The notes under the pieces are model-generated. The model did not search any database. It was not told where the DNA came from and worked only from the letters and a program-made list of their open reading frames with translations. From Lachnospiraceae bacterium (GTDB lineage: Bacteria > Bacillota_A > Clostridia > Lachnospirales > Lachnospiraceae): a DNA stretch of 64,000 bases. A program made the translations under genes and the position numbers. Below are positions 1 through 9,049 of this stretch, piece after piece. The stretch is taken from contig JAILCT010000258.1 in the NCBI GenBank assembly GCA_024690425.1, positions 22,974-86,973 on the forward strand. The letters are read 5' to 3'. How positions within the stretch are numbered: position 1 is the stretch's first letter; the number at the start of each line of letters is the position of its first letter.

Positions 1-281
1 GGCATTATGATCACGGTCTCAAGTCCCATTACCGCACCGATAAGAGCCAAGCCGATACCCTGATTCCCGGATGTCGGCTCGACTATTATCGTATCTTCCT
101 TTATTATTCCGTCCTTTTTTGCCTGTTTTATCATGTTGAAGGCAGTTCTGGTCTTTATGGATCCTCCAACATTAAGGCCTTCGTATTTTACCAGGACTTC
201 GGCCGCATCCGGGTCACTCATCCTGTTAAGTCTTATCATCGGCGTATGGCCGATGTAATCAAGTACGCTGTCACAGATCAT
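1..281 (-). CDS. Cysteine synthase / cystathionine beta-synthase-like PLP enzyme, N-terminal part (runs off window start)
   Basis: Only the first 93 residues are present. They begin MICDSVLDYIGHTPMIRLNR and carry the fold-type II PLP signature GGSIKTRTA, with the Schiff-base lysine at about residue 43. A phosphate/substrate loop follows at 70-74, reading TSGNQ rather than the TSGNT usual in CysK. The family makes cysteine from O-acetylserine, or cystathionine from serine or O-acetylserine plus homocysteine. It starts 89 bp downstream of an MccB-like lyase on the same strand, which favours the MccA role in reverse transsulfuration (inference). The ATG follows an AAAGGAG ribosome site. CysK versus MccA cannot be settled from the fragment. 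Confidence 0.85.
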   Translation of the reverse strand, partial: MICDSVLDYIGHTPMIRLNRMSDPDAAEVLVKYEGLNVGGSIKTRTAFNMIKQAKKDGIIKEDTIIVEPTSGNQGIGLALIGAVMGLETVIIM

Positions 282-370
282 ACCCTGCTCCTTTTTTGAT
301 AGATTAAGATCAACTCAGAGTCAATCATACAACCTATCGGCCAAAGAGGCAAGTTTTCCTGTGATCTCTT

Positions 371-1522
371 CTATCTGGCCGATGCTTCAATGGCCTGCTC
401 AAGATCAGCGATCAGGTCATCCACATTCTCTATTCCGACCGACAATCTGATAAGCTCATCAACGATACCAACCTCTTCCCTGACTTCCCTGGGAATAGCA
501 GCATGCGTCATAGATGCCGGATGGCATACAAGTGATTCCACTCCGCCAAGGCTCTCAGCCAAAGTCACAAGCTTAAGCGATTCGAAGAATTTCCTGTAAT
601 CGTATTTTTTGTCAAGCACGAATGAAATCATCGCACCCGCTCCGTCTGCCTGCTTTTTCTGAACCTCATATCCGGGATCTGATTCAAGACCCGGATAATA
701 TATCTTTTCAACATATCCGCTCTTTTCAAGCCATCTTGCTATCTTATCTGCATTTTCAACATGCCGGTCCATCCTGACTCCCAGTGTCTTTATTCCCCTT
801 GTTACCAGGAAGCTGTCAAAAGGAGACAGAACACCGCCTATTGCATTCTGAAGATAATACAGCCTGTCTGCAAGTTCCTTGTCCTTTACGGCAACGAAAC
901 CCGAGATGGTATCTGAATGCCCGCCAAGATACTTGGTCCCGCTGTGAATGACTATGTCTGCGCCGAGAGAAAGGGGCCTCTGAAGATAAGGTGTCAGGAA
1001 GGTATTATCCACTATAACAAGCTTGCCTGCCTTCTTTGCTATCTTCGATACCGCCTCGATATCGGTAACCGTAAGAAGGGGATTGGCCGGAGTCTCGATA
1101 TATACTGCTTTAACCTCGGGTGTTATCGCATCTTCTACCTGCTTAAGATCCGATGTATCCACTATCTCATAGGTGATACCGAAATTACTGAAAACGTTAT
1201 CAAGTATTCGGAAGGTTCCTCCGTAAATATTGTCAGATACTACAAGCCTGTCGCCCTGCTTAAATAAAGAAAGAACAGTATTGATAGCTGCAAGGCCCGA
1301 TGCGAATGCCATCCCGTACTTACCTTCCTCAAGTTCGGCGATCAGGGCTTCAAGTGCGGCCCTTGTGGGATTTCCTGTCCTTGAATACTCCCAGCCCCTG
1401 TCCTTGCCAAGGCCGTCCTGTCTGTAGGTCGATGTCTGATATATCGGAACGACAACCGCTCCGGTGGTCTCATCCCCGTCTATTCCTCCGTGTATAAGCT
1501 TTGATTCTATTGCATAACTCAT
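371..1522 (-). CDS. mccB: Cystathionine gamma-lyase / homocysteine gamma-lyase family (MccB-like)
   Basis: This 383-residue protein is a full-length Cys/Met-metabolism PLP enzyme (fold type I). It shows the YSRTGNPTR substrate and phosphate motif at 46-54, the VDNTF PLP-contact motif near 171, and the PLP lysine K197 in HSGTKYLGGHSD. Gamma-lyases split cystathionine into cysteine, 2-oxobutyrate and ammonia; close relatives act as gamma-synthases. The downstream neighbour is a cysteine/cystathionine-beta synthase, which supports a two-gene reverse transsulfuration operon. A palindrome 80 bp upstream is shared with the metY-like gene at 4429, so both are probably controlled by the LysR protein at 2154-3080. 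Lyase versus synthase activity is not decided by sequence alone. Confidence 0.85.
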   Translation of the reverse strand: MSYAIESKLIHGGIDGDETTGAVVVPIYQTSTYRQDGLGKDRGWEYSRTGNPTRAALEALIAELEEGKYGMAFASGLAAINTVLSLFKQGDRLVVSDNIYGGTFRILDNVFSNFGITYEIVDTSDLKQVEDAITPEVKAVYIETPANPLLTVTDIEAVSKIAKKAGKLVIVDNTFLTPYLQRPLSLGADIVIHSGTKYLGGHSDTISGFVAVKDKELADRLYYLQNAIGGVLSPFDSFLVTRGIKTLGVRMDRHVENADKIARWLEKSGYVEKIYYPGLESDPGYEVQKKQADGAGAMISFVLDKKYDYRKFFESLKLVTLAESLGGVESLVCHPASMTHAAIPREVREEVGIVDELIRLSVGIENVDDLIADLEQAIEASAR

Positions 1523-1599
1523 GATCTTACCTCCTCTTTTTTCTTCCTAAATGATAATCTCCCTGCAGATCTCTGTCTAATTCCTAAATATTATCGGAC

Positions 1600-1620
1600 G
1601 TTATAGGTTATGCCTATAAC
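1600..1620. promoter_or_regulatory. LysR-type operator, copy 1 (mccB upstream)
   Basis: Perfect inverted repeat GTTATAGG-N5-CCTATAAC. The same 8-bp arms occur at 4554-4574 upstream of metY. The sequence on the gene-proximal side is also conserved between the two loci (the TCTGTCTAAT block at 1572-1581 and 4525-4534). The ATAGG-N5-CCTAT core is typical of LysR-family sites. The adjacent regulator gene makes it the likely ligand (inference). Confidence 0.65.
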
Positions 1621-1630
1621 TATACCGGCC

Positions 1631-1659
1631 TTGTCTAGGGAACAGATCTGTTGTATGAT
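1631..1659 (+). promoter_or_regulatory. Sigma-A-like promoter of the acetyltransferase gene
   Basis: TTGTCT at 1631-1636 and TATGAT at 1654-1659 are separated by 17 bp. The LysR-type palindrome ends 10 bp upstream of the -35 box, so this promoter and the divergent mccB promoter could answer to the same regulator. Confidence 0.5.
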
Positions 1660-1691
1660 TGATTTTGAATATTTCAGGGAGGAATTGCCGT

Positions 1692-2162
1692 ATGAATATC
1701 CGAAATGCACAGAGCAAAGACACCGACAGGATCCTGTACCTGCTAAGTCAGGTACTTGAGATCCACGCAGAAATAAGGCCCGACATATTTATATCCGGGA
1801 CCACCAAATATACCCACGAAGATCTTATCGGATTATTTGAGGATGAAACCAGGCGGACTTATGTTGCAGTCGATGAGAATGATGAGGTTCTCGGTTATGC
1901 CATGTGTGAACTGAAGGAATATAAGGACAGTAATAATATCCATCCTCATAAGGAAATATATATTGACGACCTGTGCGTTGATTCCGCAGCAAGGGGACAG
2001 GGTATAGGAAAGGACCTGTTCCTGTATGTTAAGGAACAGGCCCGAATAATGGACTGTTATAATATTACCCTCAATGTCTGGGAGGGAAATGACACGGCGA
2101 AGGCCTTCTATGACAGTATGGGTATGAAACCCAAGTCAACCAAGATGGAGATGTTAGCCTAA
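1692..2162 (+). CDS. GNAT-family N-acetyltransferase
   Basis: The 156-residue protein has the GNAT core. Strand beta4 is at about 90-104 (YIDDLCVD), followed by the acetyl-CoA pyrophosphate loop ARGQGIGKDL, and the C-terminal NVWEGNDTAKAFYDSMGM segment is typical of the family. The substrate is unknown. The ATG at 1692 is chosen because CAGGGAGGAAT lies just upstream; an in-frame upstream start at 1659 has no ribosome site and would overlap the -10 box. The gene is divergent from mccB across the LysR-type operator. Its 3' end overlaps the convergent lysR gene by 9 bp. Confidence 0.85.
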   Translation: MNIRNAQSKDTDRILYLLSQVLEIHAEIRPDIFISGTTKYTHEDLIGLFEDETRRTYVAVDENDEVLGYAMCELKEYKDSNNIHPHKEIYIDDLCVDSAARGQGIGKDLFLYVKEQARIMDCYNITLNVWEGNDTAKAFYDSMGMKPKSTKMEMLA

Positions 2163-3080
2163 TACCATATCCTTGTATTTGGATATCTCTTCTATGTATT
2201 TTAGTCCGATCTCACTAATGATGGAATTCTTCCTGGCGATATATCCGATAGTCATCTTCTCATCCGTATCCACCTTCAGGGCGCAGTAATCATCGCCGTT
2301 AAGGTCCTCGCACAGGATACCCGAACACAGGGTATATCCGTTGACGCCCTTGGCAAGGTTAAGCATTGTCGCCCGGTCGTTGGCTCTTATTATCTGCCTG
2401 TACTGGTTGGTGCTCATTACCTCCTCTGCGTAATAAGCCGAATTGTATTCGCCCTGGTCAAATGCAAGACAGGGAAAATCATCCAGTTCCTCAAGGGTTA
2501 CCGGCTCGCCGGTCTTAAGCTTCTTCTTCGCAAGCGGATTGTCCTTGCTTATGTAGGCATATATTGAACAGTCAAACAGCGGTGTGAATGAAAGACCTGC
2601 TTCTGACAAAACCTTCTCAAGAACCTTCCTGTTAAAGTCATTCAGGTATATGATCCCCAGCTCACTCTTCTGATTCTTAACATTCGATATTATCTCATGG
2701 GTCTTGGTCTCATGAACCTCGAACTCATAATCATCATATCCATACTGGTTCACCAGCTCTATGAATGCCTTGACCGCAAAGGAATAATGCTGCATCGACA
2801 CCGAAAACTGGCGCTTGATATTGGTCTTGGAGATATATTTAGCGTCCAATATATCGTACTGTTCTACAACCGATCTGGCGTAGCCGATGAACTCCGCACC
2901 CTTCACCGTAAGAGATATTCCGTTCTTCGACCTTATGAAGATATCGAAACCAATCTCATCCTCGAGGGCATGCATTGCTCCCGTGAGGCTCGGCTGAGAG
3001 ATGAAGAGTTTCTTGGCCGCGTCGTTAAGTGAATTTTCTTTCGAGATCGCGATTGCGTACTTTAGCTGGTTAAGGGTCAT
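2154..3080 (-). CDS. LysR-family transcriptional regulator, probable sulfur-metabolism regulator
   Basis: The 308-residue protein has a standard N-terminal LysR winged helix-turn-helix, with the recognition region AAKKLFISQPSLTGAMHALE at about 20-39. A periplasmic-binding-protein-like effector domain fills residues 90-300. The start at 3080 follows a GGAG site; a longer reading frame runs back into the 31-bp repeat and looks spurious. The gene lies 68 bp after metY on the same strand and close to mccB. Both enzyme genes carry the same LysR-like palindrome, so the regulator probably controls them in response to a sulfur or homoserine metabolite. The effector cannot be read from sequence. Confidence 0.85.
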   Translation of the reverse strand: MTLNQLKYAIAISKENSLNDAAKKLFISQPSLTGAMHALEDEIGFDIFIRSKNGISLTVKGAEFIGYARSVVEQYDILDAKYISKTNIKRQFSVSMQHYSFAVKAFIELVNQYGYDDYEFEVHETKTHEIISNVKNQKSELGIIYLNDFNRKVLEKVLSEAGLSFTPLFDCSIYAYISKDNPLAKKKLKTGEPVTLEELDDFPCLAFDQGEYNSAYYAEEVMSTNQYRQIIRANDRATMLNLAKGVNGYTLCSGILCEDLNGDDYCALKVDTDEKMTIGYIARKNSIISEIGLKYIEEISKYKDMVLG

Positions 3081-3105
3081 TATTATTCTCCTATGTTTTT
3101 CCAAA

Positions 3106-3136
3106 TGAAGACAGTAGAACCGTCCCCATGTCTTCA
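3106..3136. repeat. 31-bp dispersed repeat, copy A
   Basis: The element has terminal inverted repeats TGAAGACA and TGTCTTCA around a core reading AGAACCGTCCCC. It sits in the metY-lysR gap. A second copy at 24903-24933 differs at only three core positions. A related inverted pair is embedded in capA at 14289-14335. Confidence 0.75.
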
Positions 3137-3148
3137 TAGGACTTTATT

Positions 3149-4429
3149 TTATACTGCCGCGAATCCTTTTTCAAGGTCTGCGATGATATCGTCAATATGC
3201 TCGGTTCCGATCGACAATCTTATCGTACTCTCCTCGATGCCGGTTTCCTTAAGAGCTTCAGCTGACAACTGCGAATGAGTAGTTGACGCCGGGTGTATGA
3301 CCAGACTCTTAACATCGGCAACGTTCGCAAGCAGGGAGAATATCTTAAGATTGTCGATGAACCTCCAGGCTTCCTCACGTCCGCCCTTTATATCAAATGT
3401 AAAGATCGAACCTCCGCCGTTGGGGAAATACTTCCTGTATAGTGCATGCTGGGGGTGATCCTCGATCGAAGGATGGTTCACCTTAACTACCTTCGGGTGA
3501 TTTTTCAGGAAATCGATCACCTTGATGGTATTCTCAACATGTCTCTCAAGACGGAGGGAAAGAGTCTCAACACCCTGAAGAAGAAGGAAAGCATTAAAAG
3601 GTGATATGGCTGCTCCGGTATCCCTTAAGATGACGGCTCTTATATACGTTGTAAATGTTGCAGGGCCTAATGCATCATAGAAGGCCAGGCCATGGTAGCT
3701 CGGGTTTGGGTCAGAAAGCTGAGGATATTTGCCGCTTGCCTTAAAGTCGAACTTGCCAGATTCTACGATCACACCGCCAAGGGTCGTGCCGTGGCCGCCG
3801 ATGAACTTGGTTGCCGAATGAACCACTATGTCTGCACCATGCTCGATAGGTCTTATAAGGTAAGGAGTTCCGAAGGTGTTGTCGATCACGAGGGGAAGTC
3901 CGTGCTTATGAGCTATCTCGGCAACTGCGTCGATATCCGGGATATCGCTGTTGGGATTTCCGAGAGTCTCAAGGTAGATCGCCCTTGTGTCATCCTTTAT
4001 AGATGCTTCGACAGCCTTGAGGTCATGGATATTTACGAAGGTTGTCTCGATGCCAAGCTGTGGAAGTGTGTTGGCCAGAAGGTTGTAGCTTCCGCCATAT
4101 ATGGTTTCCTGGGCTACTATATGTCCGCCGCCGAGTGCCAGAGCTTCGATCGTATATGTGATGGCTGCCGCTCCCGATGCTACTGCCAGTGCCGATGTGC
4201 CGCCTTCAAGGGCTGCCAGCCTCTGCTCAAGAACCGCCTGTGTCGAATTGGTGATCCTTCCGTATATATTGCCTACTTCTGCCAGACCAAACCTTGCTGC
4301 TGCACTTGCGCTGTCCTTAAATACATATGATGTTGTCTGGTAAATGGGAACCGCCCTTGCATCAGACGCCGGATCCGGCTCTTCCTGTCCCACATGTAAC
4401 TGTAATGTCTCAAATCTGTAATCGCTCAT
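3149..4429 (-). CDS. metY: O-acetylhomoserine sulfhydrylase (MetY family)
   Basis: The 426-residue protein belongs to the long-form Cys/Met PLP family. It has a GRITNSTQ substrate loop near 58-65, VIDNTFGTPY near 181-190, and the PLP lysine K208 in HSATKFIGGHG. The extra segment around 225-250 (KYPQLSDPNPSYHG) is characteristic of O-acetylhomoserine aminocarboxypropyltransferases, which make homocysteine or methionine from O-acetylhomoserine and sulfide or methanethiol. GGGAGGG precedes the ATG. The upstream palindrome at 4554-4574 matches the mccB operator. The downstream gene is the LysR regulator, probably cotranscribed. Confidence 0.9.
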   Translation of the reverse strand: MSDYRFETLQLHVGQEEPDPASDARAVPIYQTTSYVFKDSASAAARFGLAEVGNIYGRITNSTQAVLEQRLAALEGGTSALAVASGAAAITYTIEALALGGGHIVAQETIYGGSYNLLANTLPQLGIETTFVNIHDLKAVEASIKDDTRAIYLETLGNPNSDIPDIDAVAEIAHKHGLPLVIDNTFGTPYLIRPIEHGADIVVHSATKFIGGHGTTLGGVIVESGKFDFKASGKYPQLSDPNPSYHGLAFYDALGPATFTTYIRAVILRDTGAAISPFNAFLLLQGVETLSLRLERHVENTIKVIDFLKNHPKVVKVNHPSIEDHPQHALYRKYFPNGGGSIFTFDIKGGREEAWRFIDNLKIFSLLANVADVKSLVIHPASTTHSQLSAEALKETGIEESTIRLSIGTEHIDDIIADLEKGFAAV

Positions 4430-4545
4430 CGTTAATCCCTCCCGTGTTTTTAATTTAGCAGTTTATCAGTTTTGTTTTTGCAAACCGGTTTTGTTCTTGA
4501 TGCAATCATAAAACAGGCGGGATTATCTGTCTAATACATGAAAAT

Positions 4546-4582
4546 AATAAGGCGTTATAGGTTTTGCCTATAACGCCTTATT
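4546..4582. promoter_or_regulatory. LysR-type operator copy 2 inside a 16-bp-arm hairpin
   Basis: A perfect inverted repeat has 16-bp arms (AATAAGGCGTTATAGG on the left) and a 5-base spacer. Its core at 4554-4574 equals the mccB operator. On the minus strand it starts 30 bp after the chemoreceptor stop codon and is followed by a T-rich stretch, so it may also act as the terminator of that gene. A dual role is plausible; which dominates is not visible. Confidence 0.6.
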
Positions 4583-4611
4583 TCTATTTCTGAACAGCTA
4601 TGAAATCTTAA

Positions 4612-6705
4612 TCACGAATTGTCTTCAAGCCTGAAGAACTCGATAGCCGCACTCATATCATCATTGATATTGCGCATCTCTGTGGTCGAATTCTGGGTAT
4701 CGGTACATGCATCCGTAACCGTCTGGCAGGATGCCGCAACTTCCTGAGCGGAAGCACCCAGCTCTTCGGATATGGCACCAAGGTCTGTTGTGGCATTGGC
4801 AAAGTCACCCTTGATCTGGTCGAGCTGTTCTGCCATATTCCTGATAGCGTTGATCATATCTATGGATGCCTCAACCGAATCGGACAGAACCGTGAACTTC
4901 TCCTGAGCCTGCTCGATATCCGACTGTTCCTTGCTTATTACATCGAATACCCTGTTGGATATATCGACCGTTCCGTTGGATAGAACGATGACGTTCTCGA
5001 TGATCTGCTTGATCTCCTTGGCTGATTCCGCTGAAGAATCGGCAAGAGACCTGATCTCATCGGCAACAACCGCAAAGCCTCGTCCTGCCTCGCCTGCACG
5101 GGCCGCCTCGATAGAAGCATTGAGCGAAAGGAGGTTGGTCTGTGCAGCTATCGATTCGATAGCCTGAACCGCAGTTCCTATCTCACCTATGGCAGAGTTG
5201 GTCTCAGCTATCTTGGAGTTGATGTTCTCCATTGCCTGAACCGACTCATTGGCGCCTGCATATACAGACTTCATGCATTCGGTAGCCTCGTCATTAGCTG
5301 ACTTGATCATATTGGAGTTATCATAAAGCTGCGTAACGTTATCATTAAGTATATCAATATCTTCTCCGAACTCAGCCGCCTTCTGAGCCATGGCCGTTGC
5401 ATTCTCGGCAACTGCCTGTGAGGTCTCGGCAACCTCATTGATGGCCGTATTGATCTGGGATACGGATTCAACGTTATGACCGGTCATTCCGTCAACACTT
5501 ACGATCGCATTATTAAGAACAAATGCCGAATTCTTAACAGACCGCATGGATGTTGACAGGGCATTCTTAAGATCCTTGAAGGCTCCGATAAGACTGATAG
5601 TCTCGCGGATGTGTGATTTTGCCTTGCAGTCTGCAGTAACATCACCAGTACTTAACTTCTCGAGTGATTCCGATATCTGGATGAGCGGAACTGAGATCAG
5701 CCTCTCAACAAGAAGCGCTATGACTGTAAAGAGCACTATACATGCAATACAGATAAATACGATATATTTCCTGATGTTGGCAACACCGCTTAATACATCA
5801 CTCTCATCAGCCGTAAGAACTGCAATATAATGATCATTCTCACCTACGTAATAACCTGCATATTTGATCTTGCCTTTATACTCATATTCAATAATATCGG
5901 GTTCGGGATGCTCACCTGCTTCAAGTCTTGCGACAAGACCCTTAACTGCCTCATTTTCCACGGGATTACCAATCTTACTCTCATCGGGATGGTAGAGCAT
6001 GGTTCCCTTATTGTCTACAAAATAAACATAGGCACTGCTTAAGTTAAGGCCTGACACATCCGATATATCCGAAGCCACTGTTTCTACAAAAGTTCCACAG
6101 CCCGCATAACCTATAGGCTCGCCCTTACCCTGCTCACCTTCATATATGGGATAATACATCGACATGATGAGCTGACCCGATGCAGGGCTTACCATGATAC
6201 CTGTATTATATACATCACCGTTGCAGGCCATGATCGCACTCTGCAGCTGCTTAAGGGGATCGCCTTCACGAAGCGGCTTGCCGATAACCGGAGGTGCAGG
6301 ATGCGCCAAAACGGTGGAATCCCACTTTGCAAGATATATTCCTTCCCATCCGTTAAGCTTGGAAAAATAATCATTTGTATACTGGATCACCTGTGCCTGT
6401 ATCTCCGGGTCATCCGGATTATGAAGTGCTTCCTTTACTATCGGGGCCGTTGTATATGCCCTTAGAAATTCCATATTTCTGTGTGTGATGGTATCGAAAG
6501 AATTACCTACATTCTCAACTACCTGAACCAGGGAATTGTGAGTATAATTCTTCATTTCCTTACTGCTCTCACTCACAGACACAAGACCTATCGTGATAGA
6601 AGTAACGAGAAGCGGGATCAGAGCAAACAAAATGAGGGTGATCCTCATATTAAGTCCGCTCCCACCCCCTTTTTTGTTGGTCTTTTTCTTTTTACTCTTT
6701 GCCAT
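4612..6705 (-). CDS. Methyl-accepting chemotaxis protein with extracellular Cache-type sensor
   Basis: The 697-residue transducer begins with a lysine-rich cytoplasmic tip (1-18) and a membrane helix at about 20-43. An extracellular dCache-like sensor (about 45-305) and a second membrane helix (about 312-335) follow, then HAMP and a long coiled-coil signalling domain. The tip hairpin includes [20 protein letters not shown] and [12 protein letters not shown], the CheA/CheW contact region. It senses an unknown small ligand outside the cell. It is preceded by its own promoter and followed by the hairpin at 4546-4582, so it is probably a single-gene unit. No chemotaxis kinase genes are nearby. 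Confidence 0.93.
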   Translation of the reverse strand: MAKSKKKKTNKKGGGSGLNMRITLILFALIPLLVTSITIGLVSVSESSKEMKNYTHNSLVQVVENVGNSFDTITHRNMEFLRAYTTAPIVKEALHNPDDPEIQAQVIQYTNDYFSKLNGWEGIYLAKWDSTVLAHPAPPVIGKPLREGDPLKQLQSAIMACNGDVYNTGIMVSPASGQLIMSMYYPIYEGEQGKGEPIGYAGCGTFVETVASDISDVSGLNLSSAYVYFVDNKGTMLYHPDESKIGNPVENEAVKGLVARLEAGEHPEPDIIEYEYKGKIKYAGYYVGENDHYIAVLTADESDVLSGVANIRKYIVFICIACIVLFTVIALLVERLISVPLIQISESLEKLSTGDVTADCKAKSHIRETISLIGAFKDLKNALSTSMRSVKNSAFVLNNAIVSVDGMTGHNVESVSQINTAINEVAETSQAVAENATAMAQKAAEFGEDIDILNDNVTQLYDNSNMIKSANDEATECMKSVYAGANESVQAMENINSKIAETNSAIGEIGTAVQAIESIAAQTNLLSLNASIEAARAGEAGRGFAVVADEIRSLADSSAESAKEIKQIIENVIVLSNGTVDISNRVFDVISKEQSDIEQAQEKFTVLSDSVEASIDMINAIRNMAEQLDQIKGDFANATTDLGAISEELGASAQEVAASCQTVTDACTDTQNSTTEMRNINDDMSAAIEFFRLEDNS

Positions 6706-6758
6706 AGCTGCCTTCTCCTTGTGATAAATATTATAACCGCTTATATCACGGCTATATT

Positions 6759-6788
6759 ATTGTATCACAATTAGTCACTTTTTGGCAA
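6759..6788 (-). promoter_or_regulatory. Sigma-A-like promoter for the chemoreceptor gene
   Basis: Minus strand: TTGCCA (6783-6788), 18-bp spacer, TACAAT (6759-6764), about 55 bp before the start codon. No sigma-28 flagellar-type promoter was seen here. Confidence 0.45.
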
Positions 6789-6842
6789 CAAAATGACACA
6801 TTTTTTAGCTAAATTTTACAATTTTCTGACATTTCAATTTTT

Positions 6843-8060
6843 CTACGCCAATTCTTTTATCCGGTCTACCGCTTCAACTGTGTTTTCATAGCTTCCGAAG
6901 GCCGTCAGCCTGAAATAACCCTCTCCGTGGGGACCGAATCCCGATCCCGGGGTTCCCACAACATTGGCTTCCCTGAGCAGATAGTCAAAAAAGTCCCAGC
7001 TTGTCATCCCGTCGGGTGTCTTAAGCCATATATAGGGCGCATCCACACCGCCCGAAACCGTAAATCCCGCTGACCTCAATCCTTCCAATATATATGAAGC
7101 ATTTCTCATATAGTAGTCAACAAGACCCCTGATCTCCTTCTGCCCCTCCTGCGAATACACGGCCTCACCGGCCTTCTGTACGATATAGGGGGCTCCGTTA
7201 TACTTGGTCCCGTGCCTCCTTGCCCAGAGGGCATGAAGCTTGATACCACCTCTATCAAGATCTTTTGGGATGACCGTGTAACCGAGTCTGAGTCCCGTAA
7301 AGCCGGCATTTTTGGAAAAGGAATGCAGCTCGATGGCACAAGACCTTGCCCCCCTGCATTCATAGATCGAGTGCGGAACACCCTCTGTCCTTATATACGC
7401 TTCATAGGCCGCATCGTATATGATGATCGATCCGTGCTCATTGGCATGATCAACCCACTTCTGGAGTTCTTCCTTATTTATCACCGCTCCTGTAGGATTA
7501 TTCGGAAAGCACAGGTATATAAGGTCAGGTATTTCCTGCGGCAACTGCGGTGCAAAATCATTCTCCTCAAGGCAGGGCATATATATGATATCAGTAAATC
7601 CCTCTGTTTTGGTATCGTAGATCCCGCCGCGGCCTGCCATCACGTTGGAATCAACATAAACGGGATATACGGGATCGCACACCGCCACTTTCGAGTCAAG
7701 GGCAAATATCTCCTGGATATTCCCGCAGTCGCACTTGGCCCCGTCGGATACAAATATCTCATCAGGCTCGATATCACAGCCCCTTGCCTTGTAATCATTC
7801 TCCGAAATGGCCTTCCTTAAGAATTCATAGCCAAGGTCCGGCGCATAACCCTTAAAGGTCTCCGCCTCTCCCATCTCATCGACCGCATCATGCAGAGACT
7901 TTATTATTGCAGGAGTAAGCGGCTGCGTCACATCCCCGATCCCAAGCCTTATCACCTTCCTGTCAGGGTTTTCCTTAATGAAAGCATTCACCTTTTTACC
8001 TATGTTCGAGAAGAGATAACTTCCCGGCAGTTTAAGATAATTATCATTTATTCTTACCAT
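6843..8060 (-). CDS. dapL: LL-diaminopimelate aminotransferase
   Basis: The 405-residue class I/II PLP aminotransferase begins MVRINDNYLKLPGSYLFSNI, the signature start of DapL. FPNNPTG is at 185-191 and the PLP lysine K250 lies in HSFSKNAGFTGLRLGY. DapL converts tetrahydrodipicolinate directly to LL-diaminopimelate using glutamate, bypassing the succinylase and acetylase branches of lysine and cell-wall synthesis. It lies 69 bp downstream of dapF on the same strand, and together they make the last two steps to meso-diaminopimelate. A good AAGGAGG ribosome site precedes the ATG. The gap contains a small CCGGT/ACCGG hairpin without a T-tract. Confidence 0.95.
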   Translation of the reverse strand: MVRINDNYLKLPGSYLFSNIGKKVNAFIKENPDRKVIRLGIGDVTQPLTPAIIKSLHDAVDEMGEAETFKGYAPDLGYEFLRKAISENDYKARGCDIEPDEIFVSDGAKCDCGNIQEIFALDSKVAVCDPVYPVYVDSNVMAGRGGIYDTKTEGFTDIIYMPCLEENDFAPQLPQEIPDLIYLCFPNNPTGAVINKEELQKWVDHANEHGSIIIYDAAYEAYIRTEGVPHSIYECRGARSCAIELHSFSKNAGFTGLRLGYTVIPKDLDRGGIKLHALWARRHGTKYNGAPYIVQKAGEAVYSQEGQKEIRGLVDYYMRNASYILEGLRSAGFTVSGGVDAPYIWLKTPDGMTSWDFFDYLLREANVVGTPGSGFGPHGEGYFRLTAFGSYENTVEAVDRIKELA

Positions 8061-8129
8061 TTGTTTCCTCCTTGATCATAAGAACCGGTTAATGACCGGA
8101 CATGATACATTAATATTGACCATTTAAGT

Positions 8130-8942
8130 CTATAATTCGATCTCTCCATCAAATACCGTAGCCGCAGGCCCCGTCATATACACATGGTTATCCTTTTCAT
8201 CCCATTCTATGAGGATATCACCACCCAATACATGCACCGTGACCGCTCTGTCGGTATATCCGTTGAGCACACAGGCTACAGCCGTTGCGCAACAGCCGGT
8301 ACCGCAGGCCAGGGTCTCCCCGGTACCCCTCTCCCACACTCTCATATGGACATTGTTTCTGTCATCAACCCTGACAAACTCAGCATTTGTCCTGTTTGGA
8401 AAAGCTTCATGATATTCAAACCGGGGGCCTATGCTTTCTATATCAAGACCATTTGGGTCAATGAACATGACGGCGTGAGGATTGCCCATGGAAACGCATG
8501 TCATGTGATATTCCTTTCCGTCCACCAGGATCGGAGAATTTATGAGCTCCGGATCAAATACCGGCTCCCCCATATCAACACGAATCATCTTAGCTCTGCC
8601 ATCCTTAGCCGTGATATGGATTGGCTTGACCTTGCCGAAGCTTTCTATGGCAATATCACATTTATCAGTCATCCCGTGATCATAAACGTACTTGGCCACG
8701 CATCTTATCCCGTTTCCGCACATCTCGGATCTCGACCCGTCCGCATTATACATCTCCATTTCAAAGTCAGCCTTATCGGAAGGATTTATAAAAATGACTC
8801 CATCCGATCCAATCCCGAAGTGCCGGTCGCTGGCTTTTATTACAAAATCCCTCTTCTTATCCTGACTGATCTTCTGGGCAAATCCGTTTATATACACATA
8901 ATCATTGCCGCATCCATGCATTTTGGTAAATTCGATCTTCAT
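8130..8942 (-). CDS. dapF: Diaminopimelate epimerase
   Basis: The 270-residue enzyme interconverts LL- and meso-diaminopimelate. Both catalytic cysteines are visible: C75 in MCGNGIRC and C213 in GETLACGTGC. The start MKIEFTKMHGCGNDYV is the standard family start and follows GGAG; an upstream in-frame extension runs through a promoter and terminator and is rejected. The leader is unusual: a sigma-A promoter at 9012-9040 is followed within a few bases by an intrinsic terminator whose T-tract ends 19 bp before the start codon. dapL follows in the same orientation. Confidence 0.96.
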   Translation of the reverse strand: MKIEFTKMHGCGNDYVYINGFAQKISQDKKRDFVIKASDRHFGIGSDGVIFINPSDKADFEMEMYNADGSRSEMCGNGIRCVAKYVYDHGMTDKCDIAIESFGKVKPIHITAKDGRAKMIRVDMGEPVFDPELINSPILVDGKEYHMTCVSMGNPHAVMFIDPNGLDIESIGPRFEYHEAFPNRTNAEFVRVDDRNNVHMRVWERGTGETLACGTGCCATAVACVLNGYTDRAVTVHVLGGDILIEWDEKDNHVYMTGPAATVFDGEIEL

Positions 8943-8961
8943 ATCATTTCTCCTGCTCTGC

Positions 8962-8998
8962 AAAAAAAGGGTGCCCGGACCTAAATCCGAGCACCCTT
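8962..8998 (-). terminator. Intrinsic terminator in the dapF leader
   Basis: Minus strand: an 11-bp stem (GGGTGCTCGGA with TCCGGGCACCC, one G-T pair), 6-base loop, then seven T. It follows the stop codon of the 105-residue membrane protein but also lies downstream of the dapF promoter, so it could attenuate dapF. Confidence 0.85.
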
Positions 8999-9011
8999 GC
9001 TCAACGTGATT

Positions 9012-9040
9012 AATATAAATCTTTTGTACTATTTCGTCAA
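9012..9040 (-). promoter_or_regulatory. dapF: Sigma-A promoter of dapF
   Basis: TTGACG (9035-9040), 17-bp spacer, TATATT (9012-9017) on the minus strand. The predicted start near 9005 is only about 7 bases before the terminator stem at 8962-8998. Confidence 0.7.
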
Positions 9041-9049
9041 CCCTGAATA

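Noticed and set aside
1659..1691. Upstream start for the first acetyltransferase
   Set aside because: It overlaps the -10 box and lacks a ribosome site; the ATG at 1692 follows GGGAGG.
3692..4330. Plus-strand 212-codon frame opposite metY
   Set aside because: Antisense to conserved PLP-enzyme motifs, cysteine-rich random-looking translation, no ribosome site.
4430..4545. metY leader checked for a SAM riboswitch or T-box
   Set aside because: No conserved riboswitch helices or T-box sequence are visible; the LysR-type palindrome explains regulation better.
8184..8984. Plus-strand open frame opposite dapF
   Set aside because: dapF is unmistakable on the minus strand with both catalytic cysteines; the opposite frame shows no domain and crosses the terminator.
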